Below, piece by piece: positions 4,692 through 11,478 of a stretch of 11,516 nt of DNA. The stretch comes from JAZDPK01 sp043797615 (GTDB lineage Bacteria; Patescibacteriota; Patescibacteriia; UBA11705; JABHMO01), in contig JAZDPK010000042.1 of the NCBI GenBank assembly GCA_043797615.1, forward strand, positions 1 through 11,516. Direction: 5' to 3'. Under the pieces are notes generated by a model. It ran no database searches, was not told the DNA's origin, and was given only the letters and a program-made list of their open reading frames with translations. The position numbers were made by a program, and so were the translations under genes. Every line of letters begins with the position of its first letter. Within the stretch, counting starts at the first letter, position 1.

Positions 4692-5168
4692 GTAGAGGTT
4701 GGAGTTTGGAGATTAGAAGTTAGAAAGAACAATTTTGATATGATATACTTATGCTAAAATCATATGATTAAATCATTCACTGATTTGGAAGTATACCAAA
4801 GATCAAAAAGACTTTATCCGATAGTGGTAAAAGAAGCGAGCGGGTTTCCTCCGGTTGGATTTCATTTGCGAGATCAATTATGCCGATCAGCGAATGCGAT
4901 TCATTCAGACATTGCGGAAGGCTTCGGCCGATCCGTAGCTGAATTCAAAATGTATCTGACAAGAGCGCTCGGCTCTTGCAATGAAACAATCAGCCATTTG
5001 GATGACGCGATGAACGTTAAATTTCTGGCGGCTGAAACCGCGATAAATTTAATCGAAGAATACACTATTGTCGGAAAACAACTTTACCAGTTGAGAGAAA
5101 ACTGGTCATGACGAAAAAGTCTAAATTAAATTCTTTCCAATTTCCCACTTCCCATCTCTAACTTCTAC
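4692..5168 (+). other. Intervening sequence in 16S helix 6 (V1), bounded by a 39-nt imperfect inverted repeat
   Basis: The rRNA text ends at AAGTTGAACGA (4691) and resumes at AAGTGGCAAACGGGTGAGTAA (from 5169), the two sides of helix 6. Between them, 4692-4730 (GTAGAGGTTGGAG...) is complementary to 5130-5168 (...CTCTAACTTCTAC) over 39 positions, with several G-U pairs and a few mismatches. It would therefore extend helix 6 as a long stem carrying the S23 gene in its loop. This is the architecture of 23S intervening sequences that are excised by RNase III, leaving fragmented rRNA. Whether excision happens here, with or without ligation, cannot be read from DNA. Confidence 0.88.
4764..5111 (+). 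CDS. S23 / four-helix-bundle rRNA intervening-sequence protein
   Basis: The 115-residue protein matches the S23/IVP family: SFTDLEVYQRSKRLYPIV (4-21, replacing the usual DLxVWQKA), FHLRDQLCRSANAIHSDIAE (33-52), the signature AEGFGR (51-56), and EFKMYLTRALGSCNETISHL (60-79). Full family length is present, with four predicted helices. Family members form pentameric or tetrameric helical bundles, are typically found inside 23S rRNA intervening sequences, and are related to the Avd accessory protein of diversity-generating retroelements. Their biochemical role is not settled. The gene is in rRNA orientation. No Shine-Dalgarno sequence is seen. An extended -10 (TGCTAAAAT, 4752-4760) just before the ATG could allow near-leaderless expression independent of rRNA, but it sits slightly too close to be confident. 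Confidence 0.9.
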   Translation: MIKSFTDLEVYQRSKRLYPIVVKEASGFPPVGFHLRDQLCRSANAIHSDIAEGFGRSVAEFKMYLTRALGSCNETISHLDDAMNVKFLAAETAINLIEEYTIVGKQLYQLRENWS

Positions 5169-5933
5169 AAGTGGCAAACGGGTGAGTAACACATTGGCAA
5201 CCTACCTCAAAGACAGGGATAACCCGAGGAAACTTGGACTAATACCTGATATGTTCCGCGGACAAAAGTCCGTTGAATAAAGCTCCGGCGCTTTGAGATG
5301 GGCCTATGCCTCATCAGCTAGTTGGCAGGGTAACGGCCTACCAAGGCAATGACGAGTAGCGGGTGTGAGAGCACGACCCGCCTCACTGGGACTGAGACAC
5401 TGCCCAGACTCCTACGGGAGGCTGCAGTCGAGAATATTCCCCAATGCGCGCAAGCGTGAGGGAGCGACGTCGCGTGATTGAAGAAGCCCTTCGGGGTGTA
5501 AAAATCTTTTTTTTGGGACGAACTAACGACGGTACCAAAAGAATAAGGGGCTGCTAACTTCGTGCCAGCAGCAGCGGTAATACGAAGGCCCCAAGCGTTA
5601 CCCGGATTTATTGGGCGTAAAGCGTGTGTAAGCGGTTCATCAAGTCAATGGTAAAATCTCCCGGCTCAACCGGGAACCTGCCGTTGAAACTATTGGACTA
5701 GAGTCTGGAAGAGGCAAGCGGAATTGCCGGTGTAGGGGTCAAATCCGTTAATATCGGCAGGAACACCAAATGCGAAGGCAGCTTGCTAGGACAGTACTGA
5801 CGCACAAACACGAAAGCGTGGGGAGCGAAGCGGATTAGATACCCGCGTAGTCCACGCCGTAAACGATGGATACTAGGCATTGGAAGTATCGACCCTTTCA
5901 GTGTCGTTTAAAAAAGCTAACGCGTTAAGTATC

Positions 5934-5983
<50 letters not shown>

Positions 5984-6653
5984 ACTCGCACAAGCGGTGG
6001 AGCACGTGGTTTAATTCGACGGTAAGCGATAACCTTACCAAGGCTTGACATCTGGCTGCAAGCCCCGAGAAACCGGGGCCGCTTTCGAAGGTGCCAGACA
6101 GGTGCTGCATGGTTGCCGTCAGCTCGTGTCGTGAGATGTACGGTTAAGTCCGGAAACGAGCGCAACCCTTATCCTAATTTAATTTTTATTGGGAAACTGC
6201 CTGGGTTAACCAGGAGGAAGGTGGGGACGACGTCAAATCAGCATGGCCTTTATGCCTTGGGCTACACACATGCTACAATGGCCGGTACAATGGGCTGCGA
6301 AGCCGCAAGGCGGAGCTAATCCCACCAAAGCCGGTCTCAGTTCGGATTGAGGTCTGCAATTCGACCTCATGAAGCTGGAATCGCTAGTAACCGTGAGTCA
6401 GCACATCACGGTGAATACGTTCTCGAGTCTTGTACACACCGCCCGTCAAGTCAAGAGAGTCGGCAATGCCCGAACGTCGTTGTAGGACGACGGAAGGCAG
6501 GGTCGATGATAGGGGCTAAGTCGTAACAAGGCATCCGTAGCGGAAGCTGTGGATGGAACAACTCCTTTCTAAGGAGATCATGAAAAAGACGTTAAACTCT
6601 TTTTCTATATCGGTCGGCAAATTCGGTTATTCATTTAATCGAATTTGAAAACG

Positions 6654-6679
6654 GTTTCCTATCACTTTTCTATTGTCAA
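6654..6679 (+). promoter_or_regulatory. 3' arm of the pre-16S processing stem
   Basis: These 26 nt (GTTTCCTATC...TATTGTCAA) are the reverse complement of 4528-4553 with one mismatch. Two trailer hairpins precede them: GAAAAAGA / TCTTTTTC (from ~6581) and AAATTCG / CGAATTT (from ~6619). The arm is repeated almost exactly at 7601-7626. Confidence 0.85.
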
Positions 6680-6680
6680 T

Positions 6681-6709
6681 AAAAAGACAGCCGCAAAGGC
6701 TGCTTTTTG
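6681..6709. terminator. rRNA transcript terminator, bidirectional form
   Basis: AAAAAG-A-CAGCC pairs with GGCTG-CTTTTT around loop GCAAA, with one bulged A; the T-run completes an intrinsic terminator. The A-run on the other side would allow termination on the minus strand too. Confidence 0.85.
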
Positions 6710-6738
6710 TTTACATTTCAGCAATTTAATGATATAAT
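6710..6738 (+). promoter_or_regulatory. Promoter of the AbiEii-type module, predicted leaderless
   Basis: TTTACA (6710-6715) overlaps the end of the rRNA terminator; 17 nt later is TATAAT (6733-6738). The expected transcription start (6744-6746) coincides with ATG 6746, so the mRNA would have little or no 5' UTR. No Shine-Dalgarno sequence is present, in agreement. Confidence 0.7.
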
Positions 6739-6745
6739 TCAACAT

Positions 6746-6949
6746 ATGCACAATTGGTCGATCAATACAAAGGATCTAAAGAAAAACAAAAAGCAATACG
6801 CCATTTGGCGGCTGGAACAGACGGCAAATTTCGGTTTGACCGGAAAAAAAATCAGCAAGCAGGAGTTGAAAAAATTCTGGCCGAGCCTGCGCCTTGACCC
6901 GCGCAAAAAAAAATATTTTAAAACGCTCTTATGGCCAAAACGATCTTAA
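6746..6949 (+). CDS. Small basic partner protein of the AbiEii-type module (possible antitoxin)
   Basis: The 67-residue protein starts MHNWSINTKDLKKNKKQYAI and continues WRLEQTANFGLTGKKISKQE, with WPSLRLDPRKKKYF near its end. It is very rich in Lys and Arg. I recall similar short proteins directly upstream of AbiEii-like nucleotidyltransferases in CPR genomes, where they take the place of the larger AbiEi antitoxin; this is memory, not a search. ATG 6746 is preferred over the in-frame ATG at 6707 because the latter lies inside the terminator and upstream of the promoter's -10. The stop overlaps the next gene by 19 nt (next ATG at 6931), so the two are probably translationally coupled. Antitoxin function is inferred only from gene order and pairing. 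Confidence 0.75.
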   Translation: MHNWSINTKDLKKNKKQYAIWRLEQTANFGLTGKKISKQELKKFWPSLRLDPRKKKYFKTLLWPKRS

Positions 6950-7590
6950 GCAAAAACCAGCAAAAACTTCTCAACGCGATCAGCGCCGATAAAAGCATTT
7001 GCGAAATTTTTTATTTGACCGGCGGAACAGCGCTATCGGAGTTTTACCTGCAACACCGGCTGTCTGAGGATCTGGATTTCTTTTCGGAAAAGGAATTTGA
7101 CACGAAAGCGATCGCGGTTTTTTTCAGACGCAACCAGAAAAAACTGGGAATCAAAAAAATTGATTACGAGCAGAGCTTTAACCGCAATCTTTTTTTTCTG
7201 CGTCTGAAGAATGACACCATCAAAACAGAATTCACATACTTCCCGTTTCCGAGAATTGAAAAAAAAATAAAGATAAACAAACTGCCCGTGGACAGCCTTA
7301 TCGACATCGCCGCCAATAAAGTTTTTACCATTTACCAGCGGCCGCGCGCTCGCGATTTCATTGATTTGTATTTTATAATGCAAAAACAGCATTGGACTAT
7401 CGAGAATCTCGTCAAAAAAGCCAAAATCAAATTTGACTGGCACATTGATTATCTCCAGCTCGGCAGCCAATTCGCCGCGGTGAAAGAACTGAAAGATTAT
7501 CCGCGCATGATCGTTAAAATAAATCATCAAGAATGGCAGAATTTTTTCATTGAACAAGCCAAATCCTTCGGTAAAAAAATATTAAAATAA
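6931..7590 (+). CDS. AbiEii/AbiGii-type nucleotidyltransferase (putative toxin)
   Basis: The 219-residue protein carries the minimal nucleotidyltransferase fold. The GG-loop is YLTGGTALSEFYL (28-40) and the metal-binding pair is SEDLDFF (45-51; D47 and D49). A third acidic position may be E100 in IKTEF. DIAANKVFTIYQRPRARDFIDLYFI (125-149) matches the family's conserved lysine (K130) and R-D-x-x-D-L block. AbiEii enzymes are type IV toxins; characterised homologues transfer nucleotides to tRNA 3' ends, blocking charging. Catalytic residues are intact here, so activity is plausible. It overlaps the upstream small gene. The module lies between duplicated 16S trailer and terminator sequences. A role in rRNA or tRNA processing is an open alternative to toxin-antitoxin function. 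Confidence 0.88.
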   Translation: MAKTILSKNQQKLLNAISADKSICEIFYLTGGTALSEFYLQHRLSEDLDFFSEKEFDTKAIAVFFRRNQKKLGIKKIDYEQSFNRNLFFLRLKNDTIKTEFTYFPFPRIEKKIKINKLPVDSLIDIAANKVFTIYQRPRARDFIDLYFIMQKQHWTIENLVKKAKIKFDWHIDYLQLGSQFAAVKELKDYPRMIVKINHQEWQNFFIEQAKSFGKKILK

Positions 7591-7599
7591 GGATTGTTA

Positions 7600-7659
7600 G
7601 GTTTCCTGTCACTTTTCTATTGTCAATAAAAAGACGGCCGCGAGGCTGCTTTTTGTTTG
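7600..7659 (+). repeat. Direct repeat copy 2: 16S trailer arm plus terminator, downstream of the AbiEii gene
   Basis: Begins GGTTTCCTGTCACTTTTC and continues through the arm (7601-7626) and hairpin. It starts 10 nt after the AbiEii stop codon, 947 nt from copy 1. Its arm could also pair with the 16S leader arm at 4528-4553. Confidence 0.88.
7628..7655. terminator. Bidirectional terminator between convergent genes
   Basis: AAAAAG-A-CGGCC and GGCTG-CTTTTT flank the loop, with runs of A and T on both sides. It serves the rightward AbiEii unit and probably the leftward membrane-protein gene ending at 7678. Confidence 0.8.
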
Positions 7660-7677
7660 TTTAATTTTATTTTATCA

Positions 7678-8484
7678 TTATCGCCAATGCGGCGGCTCCG
7701 TCCAATAATTTTGGGAAATGAAGCATCCTTTTGACAATGGCCGTCCGTTGTCTGAATATACCGGCTGCATCGCTTCAATGCTGCCGTCTTCCAGATAAAC
7801 CACGTTTAACATGCAACTCTGGCAAAAAATGCGATCGTTGATTTTTTGCGCTTGAGAAAGGCATCGTTCGCGGCAAGCCTGATCGTCTTTCGTTTTATCA
7901 TATTGAGCGTGATATCGAATAACGCCGAAATGACTGAAACAACGCCCGTTAATCTGGCCGAACTTGAAAACCGGCGGCGTATCGCTATCGGATAAATTTT
8001 TATATTTGTACATGACTCGTAAAAAATCGCTTTTAATCAACGATCCGTTAACAGAAAAATACCAAAACGCGCAATAAGCGATAATGGCAAACAGAATACA
8101 GCCGATAATCGCCAATCCGTATCCGATTTTTTTGCCGTTGCCGACGGAAATTATCGTTTTAACGATGAATCCCAGAATCGCCGAAAGCAAAACAGTCTCC
8201 AAAATCAATATGATGACGCAAACAACGACAATATCCAGAAAGAAAAACGCTTCATGCGCCGAAAACGCCAGCAGGAGAAAAGCCGCAAAGGAAATCACGC
8301 CGGAAACAGCCAGCGTTTTTAAGCTGCCCAAGAACAGCTTGGCCGTCAGCTTTTCAAAATCTTTGTGAATAAAATGTTTACGCGTCAAATAAATCAATCG
8401 CACAGGCACGACGACAAACACCGAAATGCTTATCAGCGCAAAGATTGGATTCAAGAATTCCATTAGTTGCGAAATAAAAACCAT
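7678..8484 (-). CDS. Unknown membrane protein with four TM segments and a cysteine-rich C-terminal domain
   Basis: I do not recognise a family. The 268-residue protein has hydrophobic segments at about 9-32, 56-76, 79-112 (long) and 120-145, then a soluble domain of ~120 residues. That domain has six cysteines (182, 204, 208, 221, 224, 254), with CRERC and CQSC pairs, suggesting disulfides or a metal site; with four TMs its side depends on N-terminal orientation. It contains Tyr/Phe-rich strands (INGRCFSHFGVIRYHAQY, CMLNVVYLEDGSIEAMQPVY). The start is uncertain: ATG 8484 is only 2 nt from a TATAAT (8492-8487), so Met8 at 8463 would be the first start inside a transcript from that promoter. 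The gene lies 27 nt downstream of tRNA-Gly in the same direction, so read-through is also possible. Confidence 0.75.
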   Translation of the reverse strand: MVFISQLMEFLNPIFALISISVFVVVPVRLIYLTRKHFIHKDFEKLTAKLFLGSLKTLAVSGVISFAAFLLLAFSAHEAFFFLDIVVVCVIILILETVLLSAILGFIVKTIISVGNGKKIGYGLAIIGCILFAIIAYCAFWYFSVNGSLIKSDFLRVMYKYKNLSDSDTPPVFKFGQINGRCFSHFGVIRYHAQYDKTKDDQACRERCLSQAQKINDRIFCQSCMLNVVYLEDGSIEAMQPVYSDNGRPLSKGCFISQNYWTEPPHWR

Positions 8485-8486
8485 AA

Positions 8487-8492
8487 ATTATA
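8487..8492 (-). promoter_or_regulatory. Possible -10 box for the membrane-protein gene
   Basis: A perfect TATAAT is present on the minus strand between the tRNA and the gene; the best -35 at 17-nt spacing (TCCACA, 8515-8510) overlaps the tRNA 3' end and is weak. Confidence 0.4.
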
Positions 8493-8511
8493 GTTAAAAA
8501 TTTATTATTTG

Positions 8512-8585
8512 TGGAGCGGGTAGCGGGAATCGAACCCGCCTCTCAACCTTGGGAAGGTCGCGTACTACCGATGTACTATACCCGC
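8512..8585 (-). tRNA. tRNA-Gly (anticodon CCC), CCA encoded
   Basis: On the minus strand the 74-nt molecule folds as a full cloverleaf. The acceptor is GCGGGTA / TACCCGC and the D arm is GTAC-ATCGGTA-GTAC. The anticodon arm is CGACC-TTCCCAA-GGTTG, the variable loop AGAG, and the T arm GCGGG-TTCGATT-CCCGC. The discriminator is U followed by CCA. The seven-base anticodon loop places CCC at 34-36, decoding GGG. A GC-rich repeat directly abuts the 5' end and contains CCCGCC, which could pair with the acceptor strand. Confidence 0.95.
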
Positions 8586-8633
8586 CTACGCTACGCTCCG
8601 GCGGGCAGGCCCGCCATGCCCGCCAAAGGCGGG
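8581..8633. repeat. GC-rich palindromic repeat abutting the tRNA-Gly 5' end
   Basis: Units GGCGGGCAGGCCCGCC (8600-8615) and CCCGCCAAAGGCGGG (8619-8633) are self-complementary; CTACGCTACGCTCC lies between them and the tRNA. On the minus strand CCCGCC (8605-8600) faces GGCGGG (8586-8581), of which GCGGG is the tRNA's own 5' end. The style matches the block at 596-662. Confidence 0.7.
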
Positions 8634-8741
8634 AAATTTAAAATTCAAAGCTCAAAATTCAAATTGCAATCTAACAAACAATAACTCAATTCACCAAGTC
8701 AGCTTATCAAAAAAACATGCAATAATCAAATGAAAAAAATT
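8634..8741. other. AT-rich spacer between the ATPase and tRNA genes
   Basis: The first part (8634-8672, AAATTTAAAATTCAAAGCTC...) belongs to the CAAA/TTTG-word repeat style seen before rpsP and trmD. The promoter for the leftward tRNA should lie here, but only poor matches (TTGAAT-16-TAAATT on the minus strand) were found. No gene is visible. Confidence 0.45.
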
Positions 8742-11330
8742 CTAAAAAGTTTCGCGTTGTTTAGCGTATGTATTTCGCGAGTTTTCGCGTCCTCTGCGTT
8801 CGTACCAGCCATAGTAAACCCTCTTGAACACTTCGGAAAAACAGAAATAAACCAGCACCACGCCTGCAATCATCGCGAGATGAAAAAATTTCGGACTGGC
8901 AAACTTGAAAAATTCGTGGCCGAACAAAGTGTAAGGCAGGATTAAAGTCATTGCCACGGCCATTATCGAAAGAATCGCCAGGCTTTTCGCCGGCGCTTTT
9001 GATTTCCAGAACCAGCCTTTCGCGCGGATCGAATAAATAAGAACTATTTCCGTCAGTACGCTGGCGATAAACCAATTCGTCTGCAACACCGCCGGCTCGT
9101 TGTGAAAAAACAGCGCGAAGATTATAAAGTCGAAAATCGTGCTTAAAAAACCGAGCAGAACCGCCATCAAAGTGATTTCGCGCGAATGGTAATTCTTCGG
9201 CCGGCGCAATTCGCCGCGATCCACCGTGTCCGCTGCGATCATGATCATCGGATAATCGGACAGCAAATTTAAAAGCAAAATCTGCACCGGCAACATCGGT
9301 AGATAAACAACGAAAAGCGAAGCGATCGCCACCGCGTAAAAATTGCCGAAATTGGAAATGAGCGTTGTTTTCAAATATTTCGTGATGTTCGTGAAAATCT
9401 CACGGCCGCGTTCAATACCGTCAATTATTACTTTTAAATCAGAAGACAAAAGCACGATGTCCGCGGAATCAACTGCGATATCCGCCGCGCCCTGCACAAC
9501 CAAGGCGACGTTTGCCAGCTTCAAAGCGGGCGCGTCGTTGATGCCTTCGCCGAGGAATCCGACTTCATGCTTTTTCTGCAGCATTTCAACGATCTTGTAT
9601 TTCTGTTGCGGCGAAACGCGGGCAAATACAAAAAAATTCTTCAGCGCTTTCTGCTGTTCTTTTTCATTCATCGCGAAAAATTGCTCTCCGGTCAATACGT
9701 CTTTCGCGTCTTTAATAATGCCGACTTTCTTCGCCACCGCTCCAGCCACTGCGGCGCTGTCGCCGGTCAGAATTTTTATTTTAATACCGAGCAGTTTCGC
9801 TTTTCTGATCGCCTCGCGCGAAGTTTTCTTGATCGGATCAACGAATGACACCAAACCGACGAACGAAAAGTCGTCGCCCAAATTTTCATCGTAATCTTTC
9901 ACGTTCAAAGGGCATGGTTTTTTTATTATCGCCATTGTCCGATGGCCGTTTCCGCCTTCGTCAGCCAGCCATTTGTTGATTTTCGCCGATTCGTCGGCGT
10001 CAAGGTTATTGCAATATTTTAATAAAAATTCCGGAGCGCCGCGGACGATCAAGTCGCACTCTTCTCCTTTTTTAACGAGCACGCTGTTGCGCCTGGTCGC
10101 CGGATTGAACGGCGTTTCCGCCACGCGCTCGAACTTCTGCAAATCCGCTTTTTCGAATTTTGACAATTTTTTATACAGCGCCAAATCAAATGAATTGTTC
10201 GGCTCGGGCTTTTTCTCGCCGAGAAACGATGCGGCTAAAGTCGCGAAAAAAATCGTTTTTTCTTGCTCGGAAGAATATACTTTATTAACTCGCAGCTTAT
10301 TTTCCGTGATTGTGCCGGTTTTATCGGTGCACAATATTTCAACGCTTCCCAAATCTTCGATCGCCGACAAACGTTTGACGACGACTTGTTCTTTCGCCAT
10401 TTTCAAGGCGCCGCGTGAAAACGCGAACGTGCAAACCACCGGCAGAGCTTCCGGAATTACTCCGACGATAAGCGTTATTGAAAATAAAAAAAGTTCGCCG
10501 ATGTTGGCGCTACTGCCTTTGATTAAAATATTCACGCCGAACAAAAGCATCAGCGTTACGGCGGTCATAATCAAAATAAACCGGCTGAATTTGGCAATGC
10601 CTTTCTCGAAAACGCTTTCGCGATGCGTTTCAACCGTCAATTTCGCCACCTGGCCCATGACCATATTCGATCCAGCGGCGATAACCACGCCCACGCCTTT
10701 ACCGTTGACTATTTTAGACGAGGCAAAACCGATATTTGAAGCCTTTGAAATTTCATCGGTTTCTTTTGCCAGCGCTTTTTCATCTTTATTCATGTTCACC
10801 GATTCGCCGGACAGCGTTGATTCGTCGGCAACAAGATCGTGAGTTGAAAAAAACCGCAAATCAGCAGGAATGATGTCGCCGGTTTCCACGATCACCACGT
10901 CGCCGATCACCAAATCATGCGTATTTACCAACTGATCCTTACCGTTGCGAATAACTTTCGCCTGCGGCAAAATGTATTTTTTCAAAATCAGCAGAGAATG
11001 CTCGGAATGATATTCCTGAACAAAGCCGAGCACGGCGTTGATAAAAACAAACACGACAATCATAACCGAATCGATCATTTCTTTAAGAAAGAAAGCAATC
11101 AGGGCGGCGATGATTAAAATGAAAATAAACGGCGACTTGAATTGCCGGCCGAGGATGTGCCACCATTTCACTTCCCTGCCCGCGATCTCGTTCTTGCCGT
11201 ATTGTTTCAAACGCTTGGCCGCTTCATCCGCGCTTAATCCTTTTGCCGACGTTTCCAATTCAGTAAAAACTGCTTCTTTTTTCAATGTTGTGTAATGGGA
11301 AAATCCCATACGATTATATTTATTCGACAT
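8742..11330 (-). CDS. P-type cation-transporting ATPase, closest to Mg2+ (P3B/MgtA) type
   Basis: The 862-residue protein is a full P-type ATPase of the inner membrane, coupling ATP hydrolysis to cation movement. N-terminal cation-ATPase domain ~12-60; TM1-2 ~65-105; actuator motif LSGES (173-177, normally TGES); TM3-4 ~250-303 with PEALP (293-297). The phosphorylation site is DKTGT with D336; RGAPE marks the nucleotide domain; TGDS and GEGINDAPAL (594-603) mark the hinge. The C-terminal TM5-10 region begins KYLKTTLISNFGNFYAV and has LPMLPVQILLLNLLSDYPMI. The TM5 SNFGN and TM6 block resemble MgtA-type Mg2+ transporters more than Ca2+ pumps, but substrate is inferred. The hinge Asp normally in GDGxND is Glu595. 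The start at ATG 11330 has no Shine-Dalgarno sequence; a possible TAAAAT sits 6 nt upstream, which would make the mRNA leaderless. Confidence 0.92.
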   Translation of the reverse strand: MSNKYNRMGFSHYTTLKKEAVFTELETSAKGLSADEAAKRLKQYGKNEIAGREVKWWHILGRQFKSPFIFILIIAALIAFFLKEMIDSVMIVVFVFINAVLGFVQEYHSEHSLLILKKYILPQAKVIRNGKDQLVNTHDLVIGDVVIVETGDIIPADLRFFSTHDLVADESTLSGESVNMNKDEKALAKETDEISKASNIGFASSKIVNGKGVGVVIAAGSNMVMGQVAKLTVETHRESVFEKGIAKFSRFILIMTAVTLMLLFGVNILIKGSSANIGELFLFSITLIVGVIPEALPVVCTFAFSRGALKMAKEQVVVKRLSAIEDLGSVEILCTDKTGTITENKLRVNKVYSSEQEKTIFFATLAASFLGEKKPEPNNSFDLALYKKLSKFEKADLQKFERVAETPFNPATRRNSVLVKKGEECDLIVRGAPEFLLKYCNNLDADESAKINKWLADEGGNGHRTMAIIKKPCPLNVKDYDENLGDDFSFVGLVSFVDPIKKTSREAIRKAKLLGIKIKILTGDSAAVAGAVAKKVGIIKDAKDVLTGEQFFAMNEKEQQKALKNFFVFARVSPQQKYKIVEMLQKKHEVGFLGEGINDAPALKLANVALVVQGAADIAVDSADIVLLSSDLKVIIDGIERGREIFTNITKYLKTTLISNFGNFYAVAIASLFVVYLPMLPVQILLLNLLSDYPMIMIAADTVDRGELRRPKNYHSREITLMAVLLGFLSTIFDFIIFALFFHNEPAVLQTNWFIASVLTEIVLIYSIRAKGWFWKSKAPAKSLAILSIMAVAMTLILPYTLFGHEFFKFASPKFFHLAMIAGVVLVYFCFSEVFKRVYYGWYERRGRENSRNTYAKQRETF

Positions 11331-11478
11331 AAGTATATTTTACCATTTTTTGCCGATTATGAAAATAGAAAAAATCTGTGAAAATTATATGATAATGTCC
11401 TAGTTGGGGGAAATAGAAATGTCCTATCCGATGTGATAATATGTTCGGTTAATAAACCGATAAAACATATAAATCACT
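11331..11478. other. Divergent intergenic region with short direct and inverted repeats
   Basis: AATGTCCTA appears twice, ~35 nt apart (near 11395 and 11428), and TCGGTT-AATA-AACCGA forms a hairpin near 11453-11468. Repeated short motifs just before a possible transposase start would suit an insertion-sequence end, but the other end is not in view. Confidence 0.35.

Larger units (their letters stand above)
6653..6712 (+). repeat. Direct repeat copy 1: 16S trailer arm plus terminator
   Basis: About 58-60 nt beginning GGTTTCCTATCACTTTTC and running through the terminator to TTTTTGTTT. It is matched by 7600-7659 with about four differences (A/G in the arm, and A/G, A/G and a one-base deletion in the terminator loop region). 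Confidence 0.88.

Noticed and set aside
4764..5111. Homing endonuclease or self-splicing intron in 16S
   Set aside because: The protein shows no LAGLIDADG, GIY-YIG or HNH motif, and the flanks form a simple long inverted repeat, not a group I or II core.
9973..10842. 289-codon plus-strand open frame
   Set aside because: It lies entirely antisense to the P-type ATPase, whose motifs are intact; composition is a mirror of that gene and no family pattern is visible.
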